64,000 nt of DNA from Pseudomonas kuykendallii (GTDB lineage Bacteria > Pseudomonadota > Gammaproteobacteria > Pseudomonadales > Pseudomonadaceae). Of this stretch, positions 25,285 to 34,932 are shown one piece after another. Both the position numbers and the translations under genes were made by a program. Below the pieces are notes generated by a model. That model saw nothing but the letters and a program-made list of their open reading frames with translations, was not told the origin of the DNA and ran no database searches. Each line of letters starts with the position of its first letter. Positions within the stretch are counted from its first letter, which is position 1. The stretch is taken from assembly GCF_900106975.1 (NCBI RefSeq), contig NZ_FNNU01000001.1, forward strand, positions 494,260 to 558,259, in the 5' to 3' direction.

Positions 25285-27669
25285 ATGAAACGCGTGCTCA
25301 CGCTGCTCGTCCTGCTGCTCGCCGTCGTGGCCGGCGGCGGCGCCTGGTACTTCCACGGCAAACAACCGACGCGCTCCGGCGAACGGCACCTGGCCGGCCT
25401 CGAAAAGCCCGTCGAGATCCGTTACGACGACCGCGGCGTGCCGCACATCCGCGCGCAGACCGAAGCCGACCTGTACCGCGCGCTCGGCTACGCCCACGCC
25501 CAGGACCGGCTGTTCCAGATGGAACTGATGCGCCGCCTGGCACGCGGCGAGCTGGCGGAAATCTTCGGCGCCAAGCTGGTCGATACCGACCGCCTGTTCC
25601 GCACCCTGCGCCTGGGCGAACATGCCGAGGCCTACGCCGCGCGCGTCGACCGCAACGGCAAGCCCTGGAAGGCGCTGGAGGCCTACCTGGCCGGCGTCAA
25701 CCAGTTCCAGGACAGCCATCCGGCCCCGCTGGAGTTCGATCTGCTGGGCATCCGCAAACGGCCTTTCACCGCGGCAGACACCTTCGCCATCAACGGCTAC
25801 ACCGCGTACAGCTTCGCCGTATCCCTGCGCACCAATCCGCTGCTGACCTTCATCCGCGACCGGTTGGGCGCCGACTACCTGCGCGCCTTCGACATCGACT
25901 GGCAGCCTCAGGGCGCGCTCGCCGGGCCAGCCCTGGCCGCTGGCGACTGGAAGGATCTGGGTCGCATCGCACAATTGAGCGCGGAGGGGCTGGAAGATGC
26001 CGGCCTGCCGCAGTTCGAGGGCAGCAACGCCTGGGTGGTTTCCGGCGCGCGCACCGCCAGCGGCAAGGCGCTGCTGGCCGGCGATCCGCACATCCGCTTT
26101 TCCAATCCGGCGGTGTGGTACGAGGCGCACACGCAGATGCCAGGCAGCGAGCTGTATGGCCACTACCAGGCGCTGACGCCGTTTGCCATGCTCGGCCACA
26201 ACGCCGGGCATGCCTGGAGCCTGACCATGTTCCAGAACACCGACCTCGACCTGATCGCCGAAGAGGTCAACCCGGACGACCCCGAGCAGGTTCGCTACCA
26301 GGGTCGCTGGGTGACGATGGAAAAGACCGAGCAGACCATCCGGGTGAAGGGCGCCGAGCCGGTCACCTTGACCCTGCGCCGTTCGCCGCACGGACCGATC
26401 ATCACCGACGCCCTGGGCAAGGCCGCCGGCAAGACGCCGATCGCCATGTGGTGGGCCTTCCTGGAAACCGAGAACCCACTGATCGACGCCTTCTACGGTC
26501 TGCGCGACGCCGACAGCCTGGAACAGGCGCGCGCCGCCGCCGAGAAGATCCATGCGCCCGGCCTCAACCTGGTCTATGCCAACGCGCACGGCGACATCGC
26601 CTGGTGGGCCGCGGCGAAGCTGGTCAGGCGCCCCGAGGGGGTCAATCCGCTGTTCATCCTCGATGCGCGCCGCGGCGAAGCGGAGAAGCCCGGCTTCTAC
26701 CCGTTCAGCGCCAACCCGCAGGAGGAGAACCCGGCGCGCGGCTACATCATCTCGGCCAACTTCCAGCCGGTCTCGCCGACCGGCATCGAGATTCCGGGCC
26801 ACTACAACCTGCCCGACCGTGGCCGCGAGCTTGACCGCCAGTTGGCCGACGCCACGGTGAAATGGGACCGCAACAACAGCCAGGCGCTGCAACTGGAGGC
26901 GAAGACCGACTACTACGAACGCATCCTGCTGCCGATCCTCGCCGACCTGCGCAGCCAGGTCGGCGAGGGCGAAGACCGCGCGCTGCTCGAGCGCCTCGCC
27001 GCCTGGGACGGCGAACACAGCCTCGACTCGGTGGAGGCCAGCCTGTTCAACCAGTTGCTCTACGAGATCGCCCGCGCCGCCATGGCCGACGAACTGGGCG
27101 CGGACTATTTCGACACCCTGCTCAGCACCCGCGTCCTCGACCATGCGCTGCCGCGGCTGGTGGCCGATGCCCGCTCGCCGTGGTGGGACGACCGCACCAC
27201 GGGCGAGACGGAAAACCGCGCCGTGATACTGGGCAAGGCCTGGCAGGCCACCCTCGCGCACCTGCGCGAACACTTCGGCAAGGACCCGCAGGGCTGGGCC
27301 TGGGGAACCCTGCACCAGGTCACCCATGCCCACGCGCTGGGCCAGCAGAAGCCGCTGGATCGCCTGTTCAACGTCGGCCCCTTCGCCGCTCCGGGTGGCC
27401 ATGAGTTGCCCAACAACCTGTCCCAGCGCATCGGCCCGGCGCCCTGGCCGGTCACCTACGGCCCTTCGACGCGCCGCCTGGTGGATTTCGACGACCCGCT
27501 GCACAGCCTCGGCATCAACCCGGTCGGGCAGAGCGGCGCGCTCTTCGATCGTCACAACGCCGATCAAGCACGGGACTACATCGCCGGACGCTACCAGCCG
27601 ATGCGCATGAGCGATGACGATGTCGCGGCGCACGCCGAGGGCACCCTGCACCTGCTGCCGGCGGACTAG
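25285..27669 (+). CDS. hacB: Penicillin acylase-family amidase, HacB-like acyl-homoserine lactone acylase
   Basis: A 794-residue Ntn-hydrolase precursor. A signal peptide or anchor spans residues 1-20. The alpha chain runs to about residue 245, and the beta chain starts at Ser247 in EGSNAWVVSG, the self-processing nucleophile. RYDDRGVPHIRA, GYAHAQDRLFQMEL and RSPHGPII are family hallmarks. Length and the absence of PvdQ-specific context point to the HacB type (about 795 residues), which removes acyl chains from homoserine lactones. Penicillin acylase activity in the strict sense is unlikely. The start has AAGGAA upstream, and a bidirectional terminator follows. Confidence 0.85.
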   Translation: MKRVLTLLVLLLAVVAGGGAWYFHGKQPTRSGERHLAGLEKPVEIRYDDRGVPHIRAQTEADLYRALGYAHAQDRLFQMELMRRLARGELAEIFGAKLVDTDRLFRTLRLGEHAEAYAARVDRNGKPWKALEAYLAGVNQFQDSHPAPLEFDLLGIRKRPFTAADTFAINGYTAYSFAVSLRTNPLLTFIRDRLGADYLRAFDIDWQPQGALAGPALAAGDWKDLGRIAQLSAEGLEDAGLPQFEGSNAWVVSGARTASGKALLAGDPHIRFSNPAVWYEAHTQMPGSELYGHYQALTPFAMLGHNAGHAWSLTMFQNTDLDLIAEEVNPDDPEQVRYQGRWVTMEKTEQTIRVKGAEPVTLTLRRSPHGPIITDALGKAAGKTPIAMWWAFLETENPLIDAFYGLRDADSLEQARAAAEKIHAPGLNLVYANAHGDIAWWAAAKLVRRPEGVNPLFILDARRGEAEKPGFYPFSANPQEENPARGYIISANFQPVSPTGIEIPGHYNLPDRGRELDRQLADATVKWDRNNSQALQLEAKTDYYERILLPILADLRSQVGEGEDRALLERLAAWDGEHSLDSVEASLFNQLLYEIARAAMADELGADYFDTLLSTRVLDHALPRLVADARSPWWDDRTTGETENRAVILGKAWQATLAHLREHFGKDPQGWAWGTLHQVTHAHALGQQKPLDRLFNVGPFAAPGGHELPNNLSQRIGPAPWPVTYGPSTRRLVDFDDPLHSLGINPVGQSGALFDRHNADQARDYIAGRYQPMRMSDDDVAAHAEGTLHLLPAD

Positions 27670-27694
27670 ACCCGATCGCCGCTACGGCACGAAC

Positions 27695-27726
27695 GAAAAA
27701 GCCAGGCTCGAAAGCCTGGCTTTTTC
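27695..27726. terminator. Bidirectional intrinsic terminator between hacB and algP
   Basis: Perfect 14-bp arms GAAAAAGCCAGGCT / AGCCTGGCTTTTTC with a 4-nt loop carry A- and T-runs on both sides. It serves the two convergent genes. Confidence 0.92.
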
Positions 27727-27762
27727 ATGGCGTCGCGAAAGCCGGTGGTGCCTTTCAGTGCC

Positions 27763-28503
27763 TCAGAGCGTATCGCCCGGGGTCGCCGGAGCCGCGCTGG
27801 AGACCGCGGCAACCGCGGCCGGAGCGGCGGGCTTGGCCGCCGGCTTGGCGACGCGCTTGACGGCCGGACGTGCCGGTTTGGCGGTACTGGCGGCCTTCGC
27901 CGGAGCGACGGGCGCCTTGCTGGCGGGTTTAGCAGTGGGCTTGGCGGCCGGCTTCGCGCTCGCGGCGGGCTTGACGGCAGCCGAGGCCGCAGCGGGTTTG
28001 GCAGCGGCTCGGGTGCGCGGCTGGGCCGGCTTCGCCGCAGGCTTGACCACGCGGCTGACGGCCGGCTTGCTCGCGGTTTTCACCGCAGGCACGGCGGTGC
28101 GGGCATCGAGGGCCTTGTCCGCGGCGTCCTTCACCTTCTCGACGCCTTGCGCAAGCTTCAGGCTCTGCTGGGCATCCTTCTTCAGTTGGACGATGTAGAC
28201 GCGCGTCTCGGCCTGACGGGATTCCAGCGCGGAGAGCAAGCCTTCCAGCTCGTCGATGACCTTGCGGGCCTTGGACTGCGCCTTGGCTTTGCCCGCCGCG
28301 GCAGCGAGCTGCAGCTTGCTGTGCGCGCCATGCAGTTTGTCCTGAGCCTTGCTGCGCTGCTTCTCCAGCTTGGCGAGCAGCTTCTCGGCATCCGCCTGCG
28401 CCTGGGTGCAGGCGTTGTCGAGGTGTTCCAGCAGGCTTTGGGAGAGTTGTTGCAACAGATGCAGCGGCGTGGGCACCGCTTTCTTGCTTTTTTTCGCCGA
28501 CAT
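27763..28503 (-). CDS. algP: AlgP, histone-like alginate regulatory protein
   Basis: 246 residues starting after CAGGAG. The N-terminal half (about 1-130) is a helical, coiled-coil, PhaF/phasin-like region rich in Ala, Lys and Gln. The C-terminal half is low complexity with repeated KPAAKP-type units, resembling histone H1 and AlgP (AlgR3) of P. aeruginosa. It binds DNA and was linked to algD expression. The tail is shorter than I recall for the P. aeruginosa protein (about 350 residues), in keeping with repeat-number variation. It is downstream of algQ on the same strand. Confidence 0.9.
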   Translation of the reverse strand: MSAKKSKKAVPTPLHLLQQLSQSLLEHLDNACTQAQADAEKLLAKLEKQRSKAQDKLHGAHSKLQLAAAAGKAKAQSKARKVIDELEGLLSALESRQAETRVYIVQLKKDAQQSLKLAQGVEKVKDAADKALDARTAVPAVKTASKPAVSRVVKPAAKPAQPRTRAAAKPAAASAAVKPAASAKPAAKPTAKPASKAPVAPAKAASTAKPARPAVKRVAKPAAKPAAPAAVAAVSSAAPATPGDTL

Positions 28504-28646
28504 GGAGGGCTCCTGGGCAATTTGACTGGCCCATAGTAGTCGTCCGAGCGAAGGCCCGCCAATGACAGGAATGTGACAGCGCCGTTACGGGAGTTCGAGA
28601 GCCTGCGAATGAGGCCCGGAGAAGATCAAGCGGCAGCGTCCCACCT

Positions 28647-28671
28647 GAAGCCGCCCGTGCGGGGCGGCTTC
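28647..28671 (-). terminator. Hairpin after algQ
   Basis: Arms GAAGCCGCCC / GGGCGGCTTC (10 bp) with a short loop lie 10 bp past the algQ stop. No U-run follows on the minus strand, so it may be partial. Confidence 0.5.
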
Positions 28672-28681
28672 GTGACACCGG

Positions 28682-29152
28682 TCAGACCGCCGCGGCGGTC
28701 TGCTGGTGGGCGGTGTGGAGGACTTCGATGAGGCAGTCTTCGAGCTCGAAACGTTCGTGGAGCAGCTGCCCCAGGTGTTTCAGTTCGTCCAGCAGGTCCT
28801 TGCTGGCGGCGCAATCGCCCTTGGCGCAGCGGTCGTTGAAGCGCAGCGCGACTTCGGTGATCGCCTCGATGCGCGGGAATATCCGCTTGGCCAGCTCCAG
28901 CCCGCGGCTCTCGTTGAACGCGCGCCCTTCGCCGAGCAGCTGTTCGTAGATTTCGAAATGCCCGGCCGACACGTAGTCGAGCAGCAATTCGCAGAAGGCC
29001 TGCAAGGCCTCGGGAGTTACGGCCAGGCCGTCCGGCTCGGCCTCGAAGGTGTAATAGGCGCTGATCAGCTGATGGCGCTCCTGCAGCCAGCGGTCGATCA
29101 TCTGGTGTACGCCACCCCAGCGCTCCTGGGCGTTATGACAGCTCTCGAGCAT
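28682..29152 (-). CDS. algQ: AlgQ, Rsd-type anti-sigma-70 regulator
   Basis: 156 residues of the Rsd/AlgQ family. Members bind region 4 of RpoD and free core polymerase for alternative sigma factors. In P. aeruginosa AlgQ also affects alginate and siderophore genes. The opening ([23 protein letters not shown]) and FNDRCAKGD match the family. The ATG at 29152 has GAGGAC upstream. It is separated from the DsbB gene by a 274-bp promoter region. Confidence 0.95.
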   Translation of the reverse strand: MLESCHNAQERWGGVHQMIDRWLQERHQLISAYYTFEAEPDGLAVTPEALQAFCELLLDYVSAGHFEIYEQLLGEGRAFNESRGLELAKRIFPRIEAITEVALRFNDRCAKGDCAASKDLLDELKHLGQLLHERFELEDCLIEVLHTAHQQTAAAV

Positions 29153-29426
29153 GATGTCCTCGCTTCCCTTTATCGGTGTTTTCTGTACTTCGGCGCCGGA
29201 CGTGGTGCTTGGTCGGCAGCGCATGCGCGTGGGAAGAGACCCGGAAATGACGCCTTCCGGGCCGCGTGAAAAACCAGAGTATGCCCCAGACCATGGACCA
29301 TCAAGGTGCCCGGTCGGAAAAATCGAACGGGATGTTTACCTCGATTCCGTCATCGCCGGGGAAGGCCCGCGCCCCGTTCGGCGTTTCGCTTCCCGGCAGG
29401 GCGTGCGCGCGGTGCGAGCTCGTCGC
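29153..29426. other. Promoter/leader region upstream of algQ
   Basis: A 274-bp stretch with no supported gene. Base composition is slightly more AT-rich around 29300-29350 than the neighbouring genes, consistent with a promoter. I could not fix -35/-10 elements with confidence. Confidence 0.4.
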
Positions 29427-29921
29427 TCAGTCGCGGCGTAGCAGCTGGAACAGCGCGAAGAGGATCAGCCCGGCGAACGCCAGCATGCTCCACTCCGGCA
29501 GGCTGAGGCCAAACAGCGTCCACTTCACTTCGGCGCAGTCGGCGGTGCCGTGCAGCACCAGGCGGATGATGTCCTGGAACGGCAGCGCCTCCATCATGTA
29601 GTCGAGGCTCGGCAGGCAGGCGGGCAGTTCTTCGGCAGGAATCTTCTGCAACCAGACCTGGCGCCCGGCGACCGCAGCGCCTGCGACCGCCGCGATCAGG
29701 GCGAACGTCGAGTAGACCCGGCGACCGCGACGACGCGGGCCGTGGATGGCCGCGACCAGGCAGACCAGCCCGAAGGCGATCACGCAGATGCGCTGGAGAA
29801 TGCACAGCGGGCACGGCTCGAGACCGACCACATGCTCCAGGTAAAGCGCGCCGGCCATGACGAGCACGCAGGCGAGAAAGGCGAGCAGGAACAGCGAACG
29901 CGAACTGGCCAGGGAAGACAT
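29427..29921 (-). CDS. Disulfide bond formation protein DsbB (DsbH-type second copy)
   Basis: 164 residues with four membrane segments. Both redox pairs of DsbB are present: Cys37-x-x-Cys40 (EPCPLCILQR) in the first periplasmic loop, and Cys102 with Cys129 in the second. It reoxidises DsbA and passes electrons to quinone. In P. aeruginosa the DsbB copy beside algQ is called DsbH; I infer the same here from position. It lies between algQ and hemY. Confidence 0.92.
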   Translation of the reverse strand: MSSLASSRSLFLLAFLACVLVMAGALYLEHVVGLEPCPLCILQRICVIAFGLVCLVAAIHGPRRRGRRVYSTFALIAAVAGAAVAGRQVWLQKIPAEELPACLPSLDYMMEALPFQDIIRLVLHGTADCAEVKWTLFGLSLPEWSMLAFAGLILFALFQLLRRD

Positions 29922-30012
29922 GAAGGCACCGATTGACGGGAAAGGCCGCTACGGTAGAGGAAAGCGCCCCGGCCTTTCAAGCCGCGGCGCCATCCGGCCG
30001 CCGGCGTGGTGC

Positions 30013-31206
30013 TCAGGTGGTCGCAGGCAGGTTGCGCGGCAGCAGGCCGAGACCTTCCTGGAACAGCTGGTTGCTGCGTTCGTGCTCGCCCAGGCGAGTG
30101 AACAGTCGCGCCAGTTCGGCGCAGGTGCGCGGATCGCGGGAGAAGCCGAGGCTCGCCTCGTAGTAGTCCCGCGCCTTGCCCCACAGCGCGCTGTTCTGAC
30201 TGATCCGCGCCAGCGCGCGCAGCAACAGCGGGTCCTCGGGATGCTGCTTCAGCCAGCCCTCGGCGATCTCCAGCTGGGCCGCCGGATCGCGCCCCTGCAG
30301 GTCGCCGTAGAAATCCATCAGGCGGCTGTCGTAATGCTTCTTCAACGGTCCGCGCAGCGCTTCCTCGGCGTCGGCGTCGCTGCCCAGGTAACGCAGCTGG
30401 CTGGCGTAGGCGAAGAGCATCTCCGGGTCCTGCTTCTGCGCCGAGGGCAGGTGTTGCCAGGCCTGTTGCAACGTCGCCAGATCGGTCGACTGGCTGAGCC
30501 GTCCGCGCCAGCTGGCGCGTTCCAGCTCGAGCAGCTCTTCGTTGCCCAGCAGCTTGTGCTTGCGCAGCTCCGGCAGCAGCGCGCCGCACGCCGCCCACTC
30601 GCCCCGCTGGCGATGCACCGCGAGCAGTTGCAGCAGCACCTGGTGATGCCCCGGATGACGCTCGTGCATGGCCTGCAGGGTGTCGCGCGCGCCTTCCAGG
30701 TCGCCGCGCTCGCATTGCAGCTCGGCGTGGGTCAGCGCCACCGCCAGTTCGGCCTTGGGCTGACGCTGCAGGGCGCTCTCGAGCAGGTTGTCGCTCTCTT
30801 CGTACTGGCCCAGGCGATTGGCTGCACGGGCAGCTCCCAGGTAGTACATCAGCGGCTGCGGCTCGTTCTCGGCAGCCAGCTTGAGGTGACGCAGGGCACG
30901 CTCCCAGCGACCTTCGAGCATGTCCAGTAGCCCGTGCTCGGCGGCACGCCGGGTGCGCAGGCTGCGGCGCTTCTTCGACCAGGGGTTGAGCGCGCCGTTG
31001 GAGGCGACCAGCAGGCGCGCCACCAGGCGCAGCAGATACAGCGTCAGGCCGAGCAGCACCAGCAGGGCGAGAAAGACCCACAGGCTGGATTCGTAGCGAA
31101 AGCCGCGGTAGGCGATCAGCACGTAGCCGCTGCTCTCGGAGATCGCCAGGCCGAGCAGCGTGGCAGCGACGGCGACGACCAGCAGCACCAGCAATGCGCG
31201 GATCAT
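30013..31206 (-). CDS. hemY: HemY-type heme biosynthesis-associated TPR membrane protein
   Basis: 397 residues. Two N-terminal membrane segments (about 2-22 and 38-60) are followed by TPR-like helical repeats to the end, as in the proteobacterial HemY_N family. This is not protoporphyrinogen oxidase, which shares the name in Gram-positives. The exact biochemical role in tetrapyrrole synthesis is unclear. The start overlaps the hemX stop by 4 bp, so it ends the operon hemC-hemD-hemX-hemY. Confidence 0.93.
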   Translation of the reverse strand: MIRALLVLLVVAVAATLLGLAISESSGYVLIAYRGFRYESSLWVFLALLVLLGLTLYLLRLVARLLVASNGALNPWSKKRRSLRTRRAAEHGLLDMLEGRWERALRHLKLAAENEPQPLMYYLGAARAANRLGQYEESDNLLESALQRQPKAELAVALTHAELQCERGDLEGARDTLQAMHERHPGHHQVLLQLLAVHRQRGEWAACGALLPELRKHKLLGNEELLELERASWRGRLSQSTDLATLQQAWQHLPSAQKQDPEMLFAYASQLRYLGSDADAEEALRGPLKKHYDSRLMDFYGDLQGRDPAAQLEIAEGWLKQHPEDPLLLRALARISQNSALWGKARDYYEASLGFSRDPRTCAELARLFTRLGEHERSNQLFQEGLGLLPRNLPATT

Positions 31207-32330
31207 TCGCCTGCCTCCACGGCATCCGCCGGCTGTTCGGCCTCATCGGCCGCGGGCTTGTCCTGCCGTGGCGCCTCGCGTTCTTTCAGATAGGCCTGCA
31301 GGCTAAGCAGCGCCGGACGCAGGTCGGGAATCTCGACGCTCACCGGTTGCTCGGCGAGCTGCGCCAGGCGCGATGCCAGGGCGCCGACCTCGTGGCTTTG
31401 CGCATCGAAATAGGTTTTCAGCAGTTCCTGCGCCTGCGTCAGGGCGGCGCGGTAGATTTCCGGCTGGGCGTTCAAGGCCGCCCACTGCGCCTGTTCGAGC
31501 GCCAGGGAAAGGGTCAGACGCACCTGGGCCAGGCTCTGCCCGGCCAGTTGCGGACGAATGTCCTGGTCGGCATGCAGCTCCAGGCGCACGTATTTGGAGA
31601 GCTTGTCCCAGGTGCGCTGCCACCAGGGCGCCTGCGTCGGGGCCGGCGCCGCGCCCGTCTCGTCGATCTCATACTCCGGCGCGAGGGTCTGCAACTGATC
31701 GGCCTGGCTGCGCAACGCCGAAAGCTGCAGGAACAGGCCGTTACGGTCGGGCTGCGGCAGCGCGCGAAGCGTCTCCAGGGCCTTGATCAGCTCACCGCGG
31801 GCGGCGAAGGCCAGCGGATCGTCCTGCGCGCGCAGGATGTCGTCGGCACCTTGGACCAGGGCGGTGGCGCTGGCGATGTCCTGCAGCGCGGTGAGACGCA
31901 GGATCGCCAGGCGCAGCAGGTGCTCCGCCTCCGCCAGACGCCAGCTCTCGCGGCTGGCGCCGAGCACGCTGGTCATGGTCTTCGCCAGTTGCTGCTGGTC
32001 GCCCTGCAGGGTCACCAGGAGGCGCCGCTGCTCGTCGATGCTCTGCGCGCTGGGCAGGCCCTGCAAGCGAGCTTCGACCTGCTGGCCGTTCTGCTGCAGG
32101 CGTTCGTCGACCTGCTTCGCGAGGCTCGCCTGCTCGGCCTGGCGGCGTTGTTCGAGCTGCTGCTGGGTATGCGACTGCCAGCTCGCCCAACCGCCTATGG
32201 CCAGCGCGGCGATGCCCACCAGCAGCGCCAGAACGGCAACGCCGTTGCCCGGCCGCCTGGGCTCGGCAGCGACTTCGACGGGGGTGACGGGGTCTTGTGC
32301 TTCGGCGATCTTCGCGTCGGTTTCGCTCAC
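31203..32330 (-). CDS. hemX: HemX-type membrane protein (uroporphyrinogen-III C-methyltransferase-like annotation)
   Basis: 375 residues from a GTG at 32330 with AAAGGATGG upstream. A single membrane span (about residues 30-55) is followed by a long coiled-coil and helical periplasmic region. The family is often labelled uroporphyrin-III C-methyltransferase, but no SAM-binding methyltransferase motif is visible here. It is placed 16 bp after hemD and overlaps hemY. Confidence 0.9.
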   Translation of the reverse strand: MSETDAKIAEAQDPVTPVEVAAEPRRPGNGVAVLALLVGIAALAIGGWASWQSHTQQQLEQRRQAEQASLAKQVDERLQQNGQQVEARLQGLPSAQSIDEQRRLLVTLQGDQQQLAKTMTSVLGASRESWRLAEAEHLLRLAILRLTALQDIASATALVQGADDILRAQDDPLAFAARGELIKALETLRALPQPDRNGLFLQLSALRSQADQLQTLAPEYEIDETGAAPAPTQAPWWQRTWDKLSKYVRLELHADQDIRPQLAGQSLAQVRLTLSLALEQAQWAALNAQPEIYRAALTQAQELLKTYFDAQSHEVGALASRLAQLAEQPVSVEIPDLRPALLSLQAYLKEREAPRQDKPAADEAEQPADAVEAGE

Positions 32331-32346
32331 GTATCCATCCTTTGCA

Positions 32347-33114
32347 TCAGGGGGCGGGCCGGTCCTCCAGCGCCGCCAGCAACGCCGCGACCTGGGCACC
32401 GCGACAATCCACAACGATTCGGGCACCGGCCTCGCGGGCCAGCTCGGCGACCCGCGGGCTCGGTACGAACAAGGGTAACTCGGCCAGCAGCGGCCAGGCC
32501 TGCTCCGCCAGCAGGCGCAGATGTTCCAAACCCTGCCCACTGCTGACCACCAGGCCGTTCAAGCGTTCCGATCTGACCCGCTCGGGCAGGGCGCCCGCAG
32601 GGTATTCCGGCAGGGCGCGGCGATAAAGAGGAAGGTAGTCGACATGCGCGCCGCGTTCACGCAACCGCTCGGCGAGCAGTTCGCGGCCACCCTCCCCGCG
32701 CAGGATCAGAATCCGCGGCTCGGCCTGCGCCAGCACCTCGGCCAGCTGCGGCATGGCGAGCAGGGCCTCGCTGTTATCGCCCGTGTGCGGCCAGCAGGCG
32801 TCGAGCCCGTGGTCGCGCAGCAACGCTCCGGTGGCGGCGCCGACGCTGAACCAGCGCAGACTTTCCGGCACCGCTGTCCCGTGGCTCGCCAGCCGTGCGA
32901 GGCCGATGCGCGCGGCGGGTTTGCTGATCACGATCACCGCGTGATAGCGGTTCAGGTCACGCAGCAGGCGCTGCTGTTCGGCGCTTTCTTCCAGCGCCTG
33001 GATCTCCAGCAGGGGCATGCAGCTGGCATGCACGCCATGCTCGGCGAGCTGCGCGGCGCTGCTGGCACAGTCCTCGGCCGGGCGGGTGAGCAGCAGGCGC
33101 CAGCCGGATTTCAC
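32347..33114 (-). CDS. hemD: Uroporphyrinogen-III synthase
   Basis: Cyclises hydroxymethylbilane with inversion of ring D to give uroporphyrinogen III. It has 255 residues from a GTG at 33114 that overlaps the hemC stop by 4 bp (GTGA), so translation is coupled. The sequence is poorly conserved, as usual. The opening [13 protein letters not shown], the [11 protein letters not shown] segment and [13 protein letters not shown] support the family. Confidence 0.94.
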   Translation of the reverse strand: MKSGWRLLLTRPAEDCASSAAQLAEHGVHASCMPLLEIQALEESAEQQRLLRDLNRYHAVIVISKPAARIGLARLASHGTAVPESLRWFSVGAATGALLRDHGLDACWPHTGDNSEALLAMPQLAEVLAQAEPRILILRGEGGRELLAERLRERGAHVDYLPLYRRALPEYPAGALPERVRSERLNGLVVSSGQGLEHLRLLAEQAWPLLAELPLFVPSPRVAELAREAGARIVVDCRGAQVAALLAALEDRPAP

Positions 33115-34049
33115 GGCTGCCCGGCCTCGCCATAGACCTCGGCGAGAATGTCCTGCGCGCCCTGCGCCAGCAGTGCCTCGGCGATCCGCACGCCGAGCGC
33201 TTCGGCGTCGCCCGCCGGCGCGCGGCCTTCGGCGCGCAGCAGCAGGCCGCCATCTGGCTGGCCGACCAGGCCGCGCAGCCACAGCTGCTCGCCTTCCAGC
33301 TCGGCGTAGCAGGCGATCGGCACCTGGCAGCCGCCATTGAGGTGTTTGTTCATCGCCCGCTCGGCGTTGACCCGCACGGCGGTCGGCGCGTGGTTCAGCG
33401 GCGCCAGCAGCGCGTGCAGGTCGAGGTCGGCGGTACGACATTCGATACCTACGGCGCCCTGGCCACCGGCGGGAAGGCTGTCCTCGACACTGATGCGGGC
33501 GCGGATGCGCGACTCGAAACCAAGACGGATCAGCCCGGCGGCGGCGAGGATGATGGCGTCGTATTCGCCGGCATCCAGCTTGGCCAGACGCGTGTTCACG
33601 TTGCCGCGCAGGAAGTGGATGGTCAGGTCCGGCCGCCGCGCCAGCAGTTGCGCCTGCCGGCGCAGGCTGGAGGTGCCAACGATGCTGCCGGCCGGCAGCG
33701 ACTCGAGACTGTCGTAGGTGTTGGAGACGAAGGCGTCACGCGGGTCTTCGCGTTCACAGATGCAGAACAGGCCGAGCCCGGTGGGGAAATCCATCGGCAC
33801 GTCCTTCATCGAATGCACCGCGATGTCCGCTTCGTCCTCCAGCAGCGCGGTTTCCAGCTCCTTGACGAACAGCCCCTTGCCGCCGATTTTCGCCAGCGGG
33901 GCGTCGAGCAGCTTGTCGCCGCGGCTGACCATCGGGACCAGGCTGACGGTCAGGCCGGGGTGGGCGGCTTCCAGGCTTTCCTTTACGAATTCGGCCTGCC
34001 AAAGGGCCAGGGCGCTCTTGCGGGTGGCGATGCGGATTTCGCGGGACAT
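33111..34049 (-). CDS. hemC: Porphobilinogen deaminase (hydroxymethylbilane synthase)
   Basis: Joins four porphobilinogen units into hydroxymethylbilane. It has 312 residues from the ATG at 34049 ([19 protein letters not shown]). The dipyrromethane-cofactor cysteine lies in [12 protein letters not shown], and the catalytic aspartate region is [23 protein letters not shown] is the arginine-rich substrate site. An upstream ATG at 34106 would add 19 non-conserved residues. It is first of the hemCDXY operon, downstream of algR, as in other pseudomonads. Confidence 0.97.
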   Translation of the reverse strand: MSREIRIATRKSALALWQAEFVKESLEAAHPGLTVSLVPMVSRGDKLLDAPLAKIGGKGLFVKELETALLEDEADIAVHSMKDVPMDFPTGLGLFCICEREDPRDAFVSNTYDSLESLPAGSIVGTSSLRRQAQLLARRPDLTIHFLRGNVNTRLAKLDAGEYDAIILAAAGLIRLGFESRIRARISVEDSLPAGGQGAVGIECRTADLDLHALLAPLNHAPTAVRVNAERAMNKHLNGGCQVPIACYAELEGEQLWLRGLVGQPDGGLLLRAEGRAPAGDAEALGVRIAEALLAQGAQDILAEVYGEAGQP

Positions 34050-34157
34050 CGGGGCAATTCCAGAGAATGAACTGCGCCGAATGATAACAGGCCGCGACCG
34101 ACGCAATCGCTGACCCGGCTCAGGGCCGGGCGCGCGTCGGACTGCGGCGTGTCGGGT

Positions 34158-34176
34158 GGCCCCGCTGAACGGGGCC
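34158..34176 (-). terminator. Hairpin between algR and hemC
   Basis: GGCCCCG and CGGGGCC arms with a 5-nt loop lie 12 bp past the algR stop. There is no U-run, so partial read-through from algR into hemC is plausible. Confidence 0.45.
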
Positions 34177-34188
34177 GAAGCGCGGAAG

Positions 34189-34932
34189 CTAGAGGTGGTT
34201 CATCAACTTGCGCACACCGGCGACATGGCGCCGGCTAACGGTCAGCGCATCGCCGTTGAGACCCTTCAGGTGCAACTGGAAATGCCCGAGGGGCGTGCGT
34301 TGCAGGCGCTCGATGCGTTCGCGGGCGACCAGCGCATTGCGGTGGATGCGCACGAAGCGATCGCCGAACTCGTCTTCCAGCGCCTTGAGCGGCTCGTCCA
34401 GCAGCACCTCGCCGCCCTCGTGGCGCAGGGTCACGTACTTGTGGTCGGCGATGAAGAACACCACCTGATCCAGCGGAATCAGTTCGATGCCCTTGCGGGT
34501 GCGCGCGCTGATATGGCTGCGCGGGCCGCTGTGCTCGACCGAGGGCCGGGTAAGCGCGGCGAGCTGCACACGGTTCGGTCGTTCGGCCTTTTTCAGTGCA
34601 TCGGCGAGGGCCTCGGCGCGTACCGGTTTGACCAGGTAACCCACCGCGCTTACCTCGAAGGCGTCGATGGCGAATTCATCGTGTGCGGTGCAGAAGATCA
34701 CCGCCGGCGGCGCATCGCTTTCGCATAGCTTGGCAGCCACTTGCAGGCCATCCAGGCCGGGCATGCGGATGTCGAGCAGGACCACGTCGGGCCGCAGGCT
34801 TTCGATCAGGGCGAGCGCCTCTTCGCCGTTGCTGGCCGAGGGCTCCAATACACGATAACCATCAAGTTCGCCCACCAGTCGGCTAAGGCGCTCACGAGCG
34901 AGAGGTTCGTCGTCGACAATCAGGACATTCAT
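34189..34932 (-). CDS. algR: Response regulator AlgR (LytTR type)
   Basis: 247 residues. The receiver domain (1-120) has the acidic pocket at Asp7/Asp8 and the phospho-acceptor Asp54 in [12 protein letters not shown]. The LytTR DNA-binding domain covers about 140-245 ([23 protein letters not shown]). AlgR controls alginate, twitching motility and other virulence genes in P. aeruginosa. The start overlaps the fimS stop by 4 bp, so sensor and regulator are translationally coupled. Confidence 0.97.
   Translation of the reverse strand: MNVLIVDDEPLARERLSRLVGELDGYRVLEPSASNGEEALALIESLRPDVVLLDIRMPGLDGLQVAAKLCESDAPPAVIFCTAHDEFAIDAFEVSAVGYLVKPVRAEALADALKKAERPNRVQLAALTRPSVEHSGPRSHISARTRKGIELIPLDQVVFFIADHKYVTLRHEGGEVLLDEPLKALEDEFGDRFVRIHRNALVARERIERLQRTPLGHFQLHLKGLNGDALTVSRRHVAGVRKLMNHL

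Noticed and set aside
25102-27651. An 849-codon minus-strand open frame opposite hacB
   Set aside because: Antisense to a full-length Ntn-hydrolase with an intact nucleophile; composition typical of a shadow.
27763-28130. Repeated units in algP as a possible CRISPR or tandem-repeat array
   Set aside because: The repeats are degenerate codons for Lys/Ala/Pro in one reading frame, without constant repeats and unique spacers.
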